From positions 1 to 64,000 of the forward strand of contig NZ_JAHYSG010000048.1 in NCBI RefSeq assembly GCF_022095675.1: a stretch of 64,000 bases of DNA, written 5' to 3'. Origin of the DNA: Dactylosporangium sp. AC04546 (lineage in GTDB: Bacteria; Actinomycetota; Actinomycetes; Mycobacteriales; Micromonosporaceae). Below, in pieces: positions 51,450 to 59,318 of this stretch. Within the stretch, counting starts at the first letter, position 1, and every line of letters begins with the position of its first letter. The translations under genes and the position numbers were made by a program. The notes under the pieces were generated by a model. That model made no database searches, was not told where the DNA came from, and worked only from the letters and a program-made list of their open reading frames with translations.

Positions 51450-52051
51450 GTACGGCGGCGGCGACCAGGAAGAAGAAGTCGGATCGGTGGCACGACCGCG
51501 TCGAGTCCGCCGACTGGACGGCAATCACCGAGGAGGTCAACGAGTACGGCGGCGCGCTGCTGCCGCAACTGCTGACCCCGGAGGAGACCTTGGAGATCAG
51601 GGAGCTGTACGAGCAGGACGACCTGTTCCGCAGCACCATCAACATGGGCCCGCACCGCTTCGGCGAGGGCCAGTACCGGTACTTCAACGCACCCTACCCG
51701 GAGCCGATCGAGCGGCTCAAGCAGGCGCTGTACCCGCGGCTGCTCCCCATCGCCCGCGATTGGTGGACCAAGCTCGGTCGGCCTGCACCGTGGCCGGACA
51801 CGCTCGACCTCAACGAACCCGGCGTGGACCACACGGGCGGCGAGTTCCTGCTGTTGGAACAGCGCCCGCGCGCCCAATCCCGAGGCACAGCCACGCTGCT
51901 ACCGCACGGTCACGGATACCTCTTCACCACCCGCGACCGGCCTGTCGAGTCTGCCCGGGGATGGTCGGCCGCACCGGTCCGGCACGGTGTGTCCGCCGTC
52001 CGGTCCGGTGAACGCCACACCCTCGCCCTCGTCTTCCACGACGCCGCATGA
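51446..52051 (+). CDS. DNA-repair oxygenase (Oxygenase-NA type) lacking its HxD metal motif
   Basis: A 201-residue protein with ATG 51446 inside the ogt stop. Start and end match the 2OG-Fe(II) family PF09859: ITEEVNEYGGALLPQLLTPE, STINMGPHRFGEGQYRYF, then GVDHTGGEFLLLEQRPRAQS and VRHGVSAVRSGERHTLALVF. The family normally has ~45 residues between the WPDTLD and LNEPGVDHTGG segments, holding the H-x-D iron ligands. Here these two segments are joined directly, in frame. Without that part it should not bind iron normally. It may be inactive or structural. Confidence 0.78.
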   Translation: MSTAAATRKKKSDRWHDRVESADWTAITEEVNEYGGALLPQLLTPEETLEIRELYEQDDLFRSTINMGPHRFGEGQYRYFNAPYPEPIERLKQALYPRLLPIARDWWTKLGRPAPWPDTLDLNEPGVDHTGGEFLLLEQRPRAQSRGTATLLPHGHGYLFTTRDRPVESARGWSAAPVRHGVSAVRSGERHTLALVFHDAA

Positions 52052-52338
52052 GCGACGCGACGAAGACGTACACCCTTCTGGGCGCGGACGGCCGCCCTTA
52101 TCAGTCTCCGACCAAGGGGCTGTGGGGCGGCCACGGCGGCTCGAAGATCTACGGGCGACTCGACTGCCCTGCCGCGCTACGGGCCATCGCCCGCGGCGGC
52201 TACGCGAAGCACCGCGTCTTCTTCGCCGACGAGGCCACGGCGGTCGCCACCGGATTCCGCCCCTGCGGAACCTGCTGCAAAGGCCGCTATCAGCATTGGA
52301 AGACCGCACGAGAGAACGGCGAACGATGGAAGCCCTGA
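52048..52338 (+). CDS. Stand-alone Ada zinc-binding domain protein
   Basis: The product has 96 residues, starting at ATG 52048 in the previous stop. SPTKGLWGGHGGSKIYGRLD and then CPAALRAIARGGYAKHRVFF and GFRPCGTCCKGRYQ match actinobacterial Ada metal-binding domain proteins. In E. coli Ada this domain senses methylphosphotriesters through a zinc-bound cysteine. Here there is no AraC helix-turn-helix or methyltransferase attached, so sensor and repair functions are on separate chains. Confidence 0.82.
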   Translation: MSDATKTYTLLGADGRPYQSPTKGLWGGHGGSKIYGRLDCPAALRAIARGGYAKHRVFFADEATAVATGFRPCGTCCKGRYQHWKTARENGERWKP

Positions 52339-52850
52339 ACACCCCCTTGCTGAAGGTGTCAGCGAGCCACGACGCGGATCTAACAGCCACGGATGCCGAG
52401 GTCGCGACCATCGTCAGACTCGCCCGCGACCGCCACGCCCAGGACATCGTGATCGGCTCTGGTCGCACTCCTCACGCCCTCGCGACCGCACGCCTGATCG
52501 AATCGGCCTGGGACCGGGCCGGAGGCCAAACGCTCGACACGATCACCTGGCCCGAGACCGGTGCCTCGTGGCTGCGCCAGGCGTCACGATTCGCCGCCCC
52601 AAACCCCGACCTGTGGCTGATGGTCGGGCCGGCGACCGGCTGGGCACAGATGACCCGGCGGCTGCTGTGGTCCACACGCTGGACCCCCGAGCGCACTATC
52701 GCGACCGCCGGAATCGGCGACTCGCGCACTCTCGCACTCGTCGGCCTGGTCAATCTGGACGGCCTTGTCGGCGCCAGCGCGGACGGCACCCCCTGGCTCG
52801 TCGCGCACGACTCCCTCATGCATCTCACCCACGCGGAGGGCACGCGATGA
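52326..52850 (+). CDS. Unknown protein in the alkylation-repair operon
   Basis: The protein has 174 residues from ATG 52326, overlapping the Ada-domain gene by 13 bp and alkB by 4 bp. It has no signal or membrane segment. A mixed alpha/beta layout is suggested (VIGSGRTPHALATARLIESA, LWLMVGPATGWAQMTRRLLW, TIATAGIGDSRTLALVGLVN). I do not recognise a family. Tight coupling on both sides argues for a role in the same damage response. Confidence 0.75.
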   Translation: MEALNTPLLKVSASHDADLTATDAEVATIVRLARDRHAQDIVIGSGRTPHALATARLIESAWDRAGGQTLDTITWPETGASWLRQASRFAAPNPDLWLMVGPATGWAQMTRRLLWSTRWTPERTIATAGIGDSRTLALVGLVNLDGLVGASADGTPWLVAHDSLMHLTHAEGTR

Positions 52851-53518
52851 CGGCGCTGTTCCCACCGGAGTTCGGCGAACGTGACATGGAAGAAGTCGCC
52901 CCGGGGGCCACCCTCGTCCCTGACTGGTTGACTCTGGAAAAGCAGGCCTGGATTCTGGATCAGTTCCGCGAGTGGGTGCAAGGCCCGGTCCCCATCCGCG
53001 CCGCGAAAGTCCGCGGACACGAGATGTCGGTACGCACCGTATGTCTGGGCTGGCACTGGCAGCCGTACAAATACACGCGAAACGCCACCGACGTGAACGG
53101 CGCCCGTGTCCTTCCGTTCCCTGACTGGATGATCCGTCTGGGACGGTACGCGCTCAAGGTGACTGGTCACGACGCAGCCACGATCGGCTCCTACGCGCCT
53201 GACACCGCGCTGGTGAACTACTACGACGCGGAGGCGCGCTTGGGAATGCACCAGGACAAGGACGAAAGCTCCCGCGCCCCGGTGGTATCGCTGTCCATCG
53301 GCGATAGCTGCACGTTCCGATTCGGCAACACGGAAAACCGCGGCAAGCCCTACACCGACTTGCTGCTGGCCTCCGGCGACCTGTTCGTCTTCGGCGGTCC
53401 AAGCCGGCTGGCCTATCACGGTGTCACCAAGGTGCACGCGGACACCGCCCCTGAGGGATGCGGTTTGGGTCGGGGGCGCATCAACATCACGATGCGCATG
53501 ACCGGGCTCGCCGGGTGA
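52847..53518 (+). CDS. alkB: AlkB-type 2OG-Fe(II) DNA repair dioxygenase
   Basis: The enzyme has 223 residues. Iron ligands are in LGMHQDKDE (H-x-D) and LAYHGVTKV (distal His). The 2-oxoglutarate arginine and the family ending are in GRINITMRMTGL. NYYDAEARLGMHQD and DLFVFGGPSRLAYHG are classic AlkB segments. It removes methyl groups from 1-methyladenine and 3-methylcytosine. The next gene is tag, only 4 bp downstream, but split by a transposon. Confidence 0.93.
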   Translation: MTALFPPEFGERDMEEVAPGATLVPDWLTLEKQAWILDQFREWVQGPVPIRAAKVRGHEMSVRTVCLGWHWQPYKYTRNATDVNGARVLPFPDWMIRLGRYALKVTGHDAATIGSYAPDTALVNYYDAEARLGMHQDKDESSRAPVVSLSIGDSCTFRFGNTENRGKPYTDLLLASGDLFVFGGPSRLAYHGVTKVHADTAPEGCGLGRGRINITMRMTGLAG

Positions 53519-53522
53519 TCGA

Positions 53523-53629
53523 ATGACGCAGAATGCAACCAGCACCATTGTCGACCCCGGCGTTGTCGTCGGCGACGACGGGCTCGCCCGGCCCGCGTGG
53601 GCGGCCGTTGGCCCTCTGCTTCGCGACTA
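53523..53629 (+). pseudogene. tag: 5' part of interrupted tag gene
   Basis: From ATG 53523 this frame encodes 35 codons ending GLARPAWAAVGPLLRDY. The next codon is cut by the element that begins at 53630. Joining base 53629 directly to base 57280 restores TAC-TAC-GAC and a continuous 207-residue 3-methyladenine glycosylase I. It lies 4 bp after alkB, so tag was part of the repair operon before the insertion. Confidence 0.9.
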
Positions 53630-53740
53630 CCGAGGCTGAAAGGTCGGGGTGATCACGGCGGTTGGGGTTGCAGGCCGAGGCCCGTTACAGCGATGAAGGC
53701 GTCAGGGTCCCGGCCGGTACTGCATGCTCTTGAGCCGGGT
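53630..53740 (-). repeat. Decayed terminal fragment of an IS630-type copy
   Basis: This stretch aligns closely with the terminal ~110 bp of the complete IS at 56096-56205, including the codons for TRLKSMQYRP of the transposase end. It has base changes and a stop that the full copy lacks. It supplies the left inverted end of the compound element. Confidence 0.8.
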
Positions 53741-53969
53741 TGGGGAGGGCGATCCATTCTCGGGGGGCGTTCACGGCGGCGATCCACGGTGAACGATTTC
53801 GGCAGTTGGACGCCCACTCCCTCCCAAACTCAACATATAGCGCACCGTGGGGCTTGTGGCAAGACCCGGGTCGTACCGCAGAATCGCTGACCGAGACCAG
53901 TTCCTGCGGAAAATGGAGTAGCGAAATGCGTGTGTTGTCGTCGACTAAAGACCGCGCGAGGAGTGGCCA

Positions 53970-55508
53970 GTGACGGACGCCGACGTGATCATCGTGGGTG
54001 CCGGCCCGACCGGCCTGATGCTGGCCGCCGAGTTGCGCCTGGCCGGAGTGCGACCGCTGGTGCTGGAGCGACAGCCGCAGCTGCGAGAGACCCCGAAGGC
54101 CAACGGTTTCTCCGGGCAGATCGTGGACCTGCTGCGCTATCGGGGCCTGCTGGATCGGATCGAAGCGGCCAGCATCGGCCCCATCCACACGGCTCCCCGG
54201 CTGCAGTTCGGTGGCGTGCATCTGGACCTGTCACAGCTGGGGGATTCTTCCCCGATCTGGGGGATGCATCTGCCGCAGCCGCGGCTCGAACGCCTGCTCG
54301 ACGAGCGCGTCGGCGAGCTCGACGCCGCCGTCACCCGCGGGCACGAGGTCGTCGGGGTCAGCCAGGACGACGCCACGGTGACCGCGGACGTGCGCGGCCC
54401 GGACGGGACGTACCGGGTGACCGCCCACTACCTGGTGGGCTGCGACGGCCCGCGCAGCAGCATCCGCGACCTGACCGGATTCCCGTTCCCCGGCACGACA
54501 TATCCCGAGGTGTACCGGCTGGGCCAGGTCACCCTGTCCGATTCGGTGACGCGGCTGGACAACGGCGACCTCGACATCCCCGGGCCGGGCCGGATCCCGG
54601 CGGCTTCGTTCACCCGGACCGACCGCGGTGTCTTCGGGTTCGGGTGGCTCACCGCCGAGTCGATGCTCGTGCAGACGACCGAGGACGAACCCGCCGAGGT
54701 CGACGACGACACACCGATGACCCTGGCCGAGTTCCAGGAGAGCATCCGCCGCGTGCTCGGCGCGGACCTTCCCGTCGCGGAGGCGACCCGGCTGTCGCGC
54801 TACGGATTCCAGGCCCGGCAGGCCGAACGGTACCGCGACGCACGGATCCTGCTGGCCGGCGACGCGGCGCACCAGTTTCCCGCCACAGGCATCGGCATCA
54901 ACGTCGGCATGCTCGACGCGGTCAACCTCGCCTGGAAGCTGGCCGCGGACATCCACGGCTGGGCGCCGGCGGGCCTGCTGGACACCTACCACGGCGAGCG
55001 CCACCTCGCCGGCGAACGGGCAATGCTGCAGACCCAGGCCCAGGTGGCGCTGCGACGCGGAACCGACCCGGCCGCCGAGGCGCTCCGGGAACTCTTCGTG
55101 GAACTGTTCGCCGACGAGCAGCCGTTGCGCCGCATCGGATCCCTGATCGCCAGCGCCGACATCCGCTACCCGCTGCCTAACCCTAACCAGCACGCCCTGA
55201 CCGGCACCTTCGCGCCCAACTTCACCCTGCACACCGACCACGGTGCAACCAACGTCGCGGAGCTCATGCACACCGCACGACCCATCTTCCTCGACCTCGC
55301 CGACCGCCCGGACCTCCGCGACACCGCCCGCGACTGGCAGCACCGCATCGACATCCACACGGCCAAGACCGATGATCAGCGGCCGGCCGACGCCCTCCTC
55401 ATCCGACCCGACGCCCACATCGCCTGGGCCGCAACCACCGACGAACCCGCCGGCAACGCAGCGCCCGCGCTACGAGACGCGCTCTCCTGCTGGTTCGGCA
55501 CACCCTGA
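53970..55508 (+). CDS. FAD-dependent aromatic monooxygenase (PHBH-type)
   Basis: The protein has 512 residues. VIIVGAGPTGLMLAAELRLAGV is the FAD Rossmann motif, VGCDGPRSSIRDLTG the DG motif, and LLAGDAAHQFPATGIGINVG the GD motif with the flavin ribityl contact. The C-terminal ~110 residues form the thioredoxin-like domain common in polyketide and phenol hydroxylases. The start is GTG 53970 after GAGGAG. It is cargo of the transposon and is followed by a convergent ArsR-type gene. Confidence 0.9.
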   Translation: MTDADVIIVGAGPTGLMLAAELRLAGVRPLVLERQPQLRETPKANGFSGQIVDLLRYRGLLDRIEAASIGPIHTAPRLQFGGVHLDLSQLGDSSPIWGMHLPQPRLERLLDERVGELDAAVTRGHEVVGVSQDDATVTADVRGPDGTYRVTAHYLVGCDGPRSSIRDLTGFPFPGTTYPEVYRLGQVTLSDSVTRLDNGDLDIPGPGRIPAASFTRTDRGVFGFGWLTAESMLVQTTEDEPAEVDDDTPMTLAEFQESIRRVLGADLPVAEATRLSRYGFQARQAERYRDARILLAGDAAHQFPATGIGINVGMLDAVNLAWKLAADIHGWAPAGLLDTYHGERHLAGERAMLQTQAQVALRRGTDPAAEALRELFVELFADEQPLRRIGSLIASADIRYPLPNPNQHALTGTFAPNFTLHTDHGATNVAELMHTARPIFLDLADRPDLRDTARDWQHRIDIHTAKTDDQRPADALLIRPDAHIAWAATTDEPAGNAAPALRDALSCWFGTP

Positions 55509-55941
55509 CCGCGCAGTGCCCGTCGCGGCCGGCTAGATAGCCGCGTTCGCGCAGAAACCGGGCGATCGCGACGGCGACCCGGCCGCCCATCTGGTCGTAG
55601 CAGCGACGGGCGCGGCGGATCGCGTGGGCCCGCGTGGCCTGGCGCAGCGACACGACCGTGACCATCGGCCACACGCGGCCCACCACCTCGACGAGCTCGG
55701 CGATGTGCGGCCCCACGAGCCGGCAGTAGCGGTACGGCCTGTGCTGCTCGACTGCGACCATCCCGCCGGCCATAAGCCGTGACAGGTGCCCGCTCATAGT
55801 GGGGGCGGCTCCACCGATCTCCCCGGCGAGCATACTCGCGGGAAGTGCACGCCCGTCGCACAACGTTATCAGCGTCTGGGCCCCAAGCGGCCCGGCGATC
55901 AACCGGCCGATGACGCTCAGGCCTGCTTCTCCCGCGGCCAA
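55399..55941 (-). CDS. ArsR-type winged-helix regulator, probably truncated
   Basis: The frame has 180 residues from TTG 55941. VIGRLIAGPLGAQTLITLCD, ASMLAGEIGGAAPTMSGHLS and RLMAGGMVAVEQHRPYRYCR form a winged-helix ArsR domain; a family C-terminal helix (RRARRCYDQMGGRVAVAIA) follows. After about residue 138 the frame is arginine-rich and antisense to the monooxygenase 3' end, so the natural end was probably lost. It is convergent to the monooxygenase and would be its likely regulator. Confidence 0.7.
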   Translation of the reverse strand: MAAGEAGLSVIGRLIAGPLGAQTLITLCDGRALPASMLAGEIGGAAPTMSGHLSRLMAGGMVAVEQHRPYRYCRLVGPHIAELVEVVGRVWPMVTVVSLRQATRAHAIRRARRCYDQMGGRVAVAIARFLRERGYLAGRDGHCAVRVCRTSRRARLVARALRCRRVRRWLRPRRCGRRVG

Positions 55942-55997
55942 CGCACATGCACCGCCGTTCGCGGCGAACGCGATACCGTGCCCGGGGGACGGAAGCC

Positions 55998-56040
55998 GAG
56001 CCTGCCCCTGCCCCTGGTTCCCAGGGGCAGGGGCAGGCTC
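55998..56040. terminator. Perfect 20-bp-arm hairpin beside the IS
   Basis: Arms 55998-56017 and 56021-56040 are exact inverted copies (CCTGCCCCTG-rich) around loop TTC. No U-tract follows. It could block read-through between the cargo and the transposase gene, or be part of the mobile element's structure. Confidence 0.6.
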
Positions 56041-56050
56041 GAAATCTCAT

Positions 56051-56136
56051 CAACCCCAACCACCATCGTCACCCCGACGTTTCGGCCTCGAGTACCCGAG
56101 GCTGAAACGTCGGGGTGATCACGGCGGTTGGGGTTG
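56051..56136. repeat. Head-to-head inverted IS ends inside the compound element
   Basis: Arms 56051-56090 and 56097-56136 are ~40 bp each and about 80% inverted-identical, meeting at a TA (56093-56094). The right arm is the outer end of the complete IS; the left arm looks like the end of another copy facing it. Together with 53630-53670 it encloses the monooxygenase and regulator between inverted ends. Confidence 0.75.
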
Positions 56137-56724
56137 CAGGGCGAGGCCGGTCTCGGCGATGAACGCCTCGAGAAGTCGTGGCCGGTACTGCATACTCTTG
56201 AGCCGGGTCCGCACGATCGCGGCGAGCTGGTCGGTGCTGCAGACGGCGAGGTTACCCAGCCCGCGCTTGAGATGCGACCACACGCCCTCGGCCGGGTTCA
56301 GTTCCGGCGCGTACGGCGGCAACTGGACCACGCTGAGCCAGTCGTGGGCCGCGACGAACGCCCGCATCACGGCGCTGACATGGTGATTGAGGTTGTCCCA
56401 GACGACGATCAGCGGCGCCCGCACCTGGGCATGGACCGCGTTGAGCAGGTGGATGTAGTCGGCCTCGCCCAGACCCTTCGGCTCACGCTTACGGCCGTGA
56501 TACACGCGGATACGGAAGAACAGCCGGGTCCGCAGCCCCGGCCGGACGGCGATCAGCCCGGCCATCGACACCCGGCCCGACCCCTTCCCCGACACCGACA
56601 CCACCGGGGTGTCCCCACGCCGCGACCAGGTGCGGGCCTTCGGCGGGCGCAACGACTGCCCGGCCTCGTCCTCGAAGCAGACCCACGCCCCGAGGGCCTG
56701 GGCCGTCATCTGACCCGTGACCAC
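56119..56724 (-). CDS. IS630 transposase, second frame (DDE domain)
   Basis: The frame has 201 residues. DDE residues can be placed: Asp/Glu in CFEDEAGQSL, Asp in VVWDNLNHH, and the third acidic residue in PPYAPELNPAEGVWSHLK. The catalytic core is intact. It overlaps the first frame by 19 bp and is offset by one base, so it should be made as a fusion by frameshifting. The stop lies inside the terminal inverted repeat. Confidence 0.88.
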   Translation of the reverse strand: MVTGQMTAQALGAWVCFEDEAGQSLRPPKARTWSRRGDTPVVSVSGKGSGRVSMAGLIAVRPGLRTRLFFRIRVYHGRKREPKGLGEADYIHLLNAVHAQVRAPLIVVWDNLNHHVSAVMRAFVAAHDWLSVVQLPPYAPELNPAEGVWSHLKRGLGNLAVCSTDQLAAIVRTRLKSMQYRPRLLEAFIAETGLALQPQPP

Positions 56725-57215
56725 GTCTCCGCACGCCAGACCGCGACCGCGGCCTCAACCCGTTCGACGGCCCGATGGACGGGCACCTGCGGGGTCCAGC
56801 CGATGCGGTGCAGCAGATACGACACGCCCCGCTCGGTGTAGCGCACATGAAACAACCGGCCGATCAGCACCCTGATCCGCGGCAGCGTCCACCGCTGATC
56901 CTCGACCCAACCGTGTGCGGCCGGCCCCCGCTTCAACTCGGCCCGCAACCGGGCCAGCCGGACCGGGTCCAGCCGGCACCGGCCACCGCTCGGCCCCTTG
57001 GACCGCAGCCCATCACGGCCATCCCGACGCCATGCCTGCTGCCACTGATACGCCGACTTGGCCGACACCCGCAACGCCACCGCGACCCGCCCCGCCGTCA
57101 CCCGCTGCTCAAACAGGTCGACCGCCTGCATCCGCACCATCTCACGGCGGACCCGGCCCTTCGCGTTCAGCCCGCCACCAACGGCGTACCTCACACTCCC
57201 GGTATAGATCGTCAC
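56706..57215 (-). CDS. IS630 transposase, first frame (DNA-binding domains)
   Basis: The frame has 169 residues. A paired-like helix-turn-helix (RVAVALRVSAKSAYQWQQAW) is followed by a second winged-helix (RVLIGRLFHVRYTERGVSYL). It ends WRAETWSRVR at 56706. In most IS630 members both parts form a single ~350-residue chain or are joined by programmed -1 slippage, which the overlap here allows. Confidence 0.85.
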   Translation of the reverse strand: MTIYTGSVRYAVGGGLNAKGRVRREMVRMQAVDLFEQRVTAGRVAVALRVSAKSAYQWQQAWRRDGRDGLRSKGPSGGRCRLDPVRLARLRAELKRGPAAHGWVEDQRWTLPRIRVLIGRLFHVRYTERGVSYLLHRIGWTPQVPVHRAVERVEAAVAVWRAETWSRVR

Positions 57216-57277
57216 CGACCCCGGGTCACGCCGACACGCCGAACCAACATCGACTCACCTCGACCCTTCGGCCTCAG

Positions 57278-57796
57278 TACTACGACACAGAGTGGGGCAT
57301 GCCTGTCACGGACGAACGCGGCGTCTACGAGCGGATCAGCCTCGAAGAGTTTCAGGCGGGTCTGTCCTGGGCGACGATCCTCCGCAAACGACCCGCGTTC
57401 CGTGCCGCGTTCGGTGACTTCGTCCCGGACACCATTGCCGCCCACACCGAGGCTGATGTCGAGCGGTTGATGACCGACGCCGGCATCGTGCGCAACCGGC
57501 AGAAGATCGAGGCGACCATCACCAACGCCCGCGCCACCATCAAGCTCCGTGAGGAGATGGGTTTGGCCGATCTGGTGTGGTCCTTCCGGCCGGAGAGCAC
57601 GCCCCATCCCCAGTCCTTTGCTGAGATCCCTACGAAGTCGGCCGAATCGGTCGCGTTGTCGAAGGAGCTGCGCCGGCGCGGATTCGCTTTCGTAGGCCCG
57701 ACCACCATGTATGCGCTGATGGAAGCGATTGGCATCGTCGATACCCATCTGCTCGGCTCGCATCGGCGGGGCAGCACTGGAAGCTGGACAACGTGA
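57278..57796 (+). pseudogene. tag: 3' part of interrupted tag gene (DNA-3-methyladenine glycosylase I)
   Basis: Starting at the second TA copy, the frame reads YDTEWGMPVTDERG, SLEEFQAGLSWATILRKR and ends FVGPTTMYALMEAIGIVDTHLLG. These are the Tag signature segments, including the EF-x-AGLSW base-binding loop. An internal ATG at 57300 could give a 165-residue product lacking the N-terminal helix and the Tyr next to the active site, so activity is doubtful. Joined to 53523-53629 the gene is whole. Confidence 0.9.
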
Positions 57797-57959
57797 CCCG
57801 CCGGCATCTGATCCGAACGGTCCTGCCGAGGTGCGGGTTCAGGTCGCACTACGCCCACCCCGAGGGATGCCGAGCGACCGATCTCACGATCGCCGTCTCG
57901 CGGACGTCTCCCTTGGGGGGCAGGCAGACGCCCCCTGAACTCAATTGGAGGCCGGCACT

Positions 57960-58253
57960 GTGGACAGTGAACAAGACCCGCACAACCCAGCATCGACCTC
58001 GCCCTGGCTCGACGAGCACTATTCCTTGTCGGCGGACCGCACCCTTGCCCTCAGCGAAGTGGCAGCCGCCGCGCGGATCCCTACAGGTGACGGCGTCGTC
58101 TGGAGGGCCGCCGTTGTCGCCACCTTCGGAACCGATGCGACCGGTAGAACCGTCACGTACCTGCAGTACCTCCAGGACGTCGAGTGGCGAGTCGCGGAAC
58201 GAGACATCCTGCGCATACTGATCCGAATGCTGCGCAGCCGTATCGGCATCTGA
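57960..58253 (+). CDS. Unknown 97-residue protein
   Basis: The start is GTG 57960, 8 bp after GGAGG. The protein starts VDSEQDPHNPASTSPWLDEH and has a short beta-rich middle (VVWRAAVVATFGTDATGRTV) and a helical end. I recognise no family. Its TGA is followed directly by the GTG start of alkA, so they are probably translated together. A GTG-initiated frame at 57793 on the same strand overlaps it and is less convincing. Confidence 0.6.
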   Translation: MDSEQDPHNPASTSPWLDEHYSLSADRTLALSEVAAAARIPTGDGVVWRAAVVATFGTDATGRTVTYLQYLQDVEWRVAERDILRILIRMLRSRIGI

Positions 58254-59147
58254 GTGGTCTTCGCCGACAGCCCCGCAGAGGCCCGTATGAGCACCGTCCG
58301 GCTCGACGCTAACGGGCCTTTCCACCACAGCGTTGTTTTCGCACTACTTGCCGCGCACGCCATCCCCGGAGTCGAGTGCCTCGACCACCAGGCCGGAAGC
58401 CACACACGAATGATGGCACTCGGCGGAGCCCAGACGCATGTCGTTGTGAGGTTCGACCCGGCTGGAGTGAGCGTTGATCTCGATCGGCCCGTCACATCGA
58501 CCGACGAGGCCGCGCTTCGTGCCTGGCTGGACCTGGGCACCGACACCAGGGTCATCGAAAAGACACTGAGCAAGGACCCCTTGCTCCGACCGCTGGTCGA
58601 GAACCGTCCCGGAGTGCGGCTGGTTGGTTACGTCGGCGAGTTCGAGGCGGTTGCCATGACCGTCATCGGCCAGCAGGTCTCGCTCGCTGCGGCGCGAACC
58701 TTCGGTGGTCGCCTCGCGGCGGCCTACGGCCACCCGGTGCACGACCTCATCGCTTTCCCGACACCCGAATCCGTGGCTACCGCAGGCCCTGCACAACTCC
58801 AACAAGTTGTCGGAATCACGCGTGCGCGGAGCGTCACGCTCCACGCCGTCGCCGAGAGGTGGGCGGAAGGATTTTCGCTCGCGCAGCTCACTGTCAACGA
58901 GGCGCGTCGCGCACTGCTGGCGCTTCCCGGCGTCGGCCCATGGACCGCGGACTACCTTACGGTGCGAGCGATGCAGCATCCCGACACTTTCGTCCCGGGC
59001 GACCTGGTGGCCCGCAGGGCGCTTGGAGCCGTCACTGTCGACGAGGCGCGGACCCTCGCCGCGGCGTGGGCGCCGTGGCGCTCCTACGCCCTCATGCATC
59101 TGTGGGCGGACGCCGCCTACGGCGCGGCCAAGCCCGGACGAACATGA
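58254..59147 (+). CDS. alkA: DNA-3-methyladenine glycosylase II
   Basis: The enzyme has 297 residues. An AlkA N-terminal domain is followed by the helix-hairpin-helix LALPGVGPWTADYLTVRAM and the catalytic aspartate in FVPGDLVARRAL. AMTVIGQQVSLAAARTFGG is the conserved substrate-pocket helix. It excises 3-methyladenine and other alkylated bases. GTG 58254 abuts the previous stop; ATG 58287 is an alternative. It is the last clear member of the alkylation-repair island. Confidence 0.9.
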   Translation: MVFADSPAEARMSTVRLDANGPFHHSVVFALLAAHAIPGVECLDHQAGSHTRMMALGGAQTHVVVRFDPAGVSVDLDRPVTSTDEAALRAWLDLGTDTRVIEKTLSKDPLLRPLVENRPGVRLVGYVGEFEAVAMTVIGQQVSLAAARTFGGRLAAAYGHPVHDLIAFPTPESVATAGPAQLQQVVGITRARSVTLHAVAERWAEGFSLAQLTVNEARRALLALPGVGPWTADYLTVRAMQHPDTFVPGDLVARRALGAVTVDEARTLAAAWAPWRSYALMHLWADAAYGAAKPGRT

Positions 59148-59318
59148 GCCTGATCCCGGGCTCCGATCTCACGTTCCTGCGCAATCCGGCGTCTTCCAAG
59201 TGCCGGGAGGCAACCGCCCGGCATCGCTGACATCAGTCAGGTCAGCAAGCCCGCGGCCGTCACGCGCCCGGCGGTCGCGGGCACCACTGCTTTAGATGGG
59301 CGTACACGGAGGAATGCG

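Larger units (their letters stand above)
53630..57277. mobile_element. IS630-type transposon with passenger genes, inserted in tag
   Basis: The ends at 53630-53652 and 57255-57277 match in 19 of 23 inverted positions (left end CCGAGGCTGAAAGGTCGGGG). The element is bordered by TA at 53628-53629 and 57278-57279, the TA duplication expected of IS630/Tc1-mariner elements. Inside are an FAD monooxygenase, an ArsR-type regulator and a two-frame IS630 transposase. A third end-like sequence pair meets at 56051-56136, and 53630-53740 carries the decayed 3' end of another transposase copy. So the unit is compound: an old end, cargo, then a complete IS. Confidence 0.85.
56095..57277 (-). mobile_element. 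Complete IS630-family insertion sequence
   Basis: It is about 1.18 kb, with ends at 56096-56118 and 57255-57277 that match in 18 of 23 positions, each next to TA. It carries two overlapping transposase frames on the minus strand, read together by a probable -1 frameshift. Confidence 0.8.
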
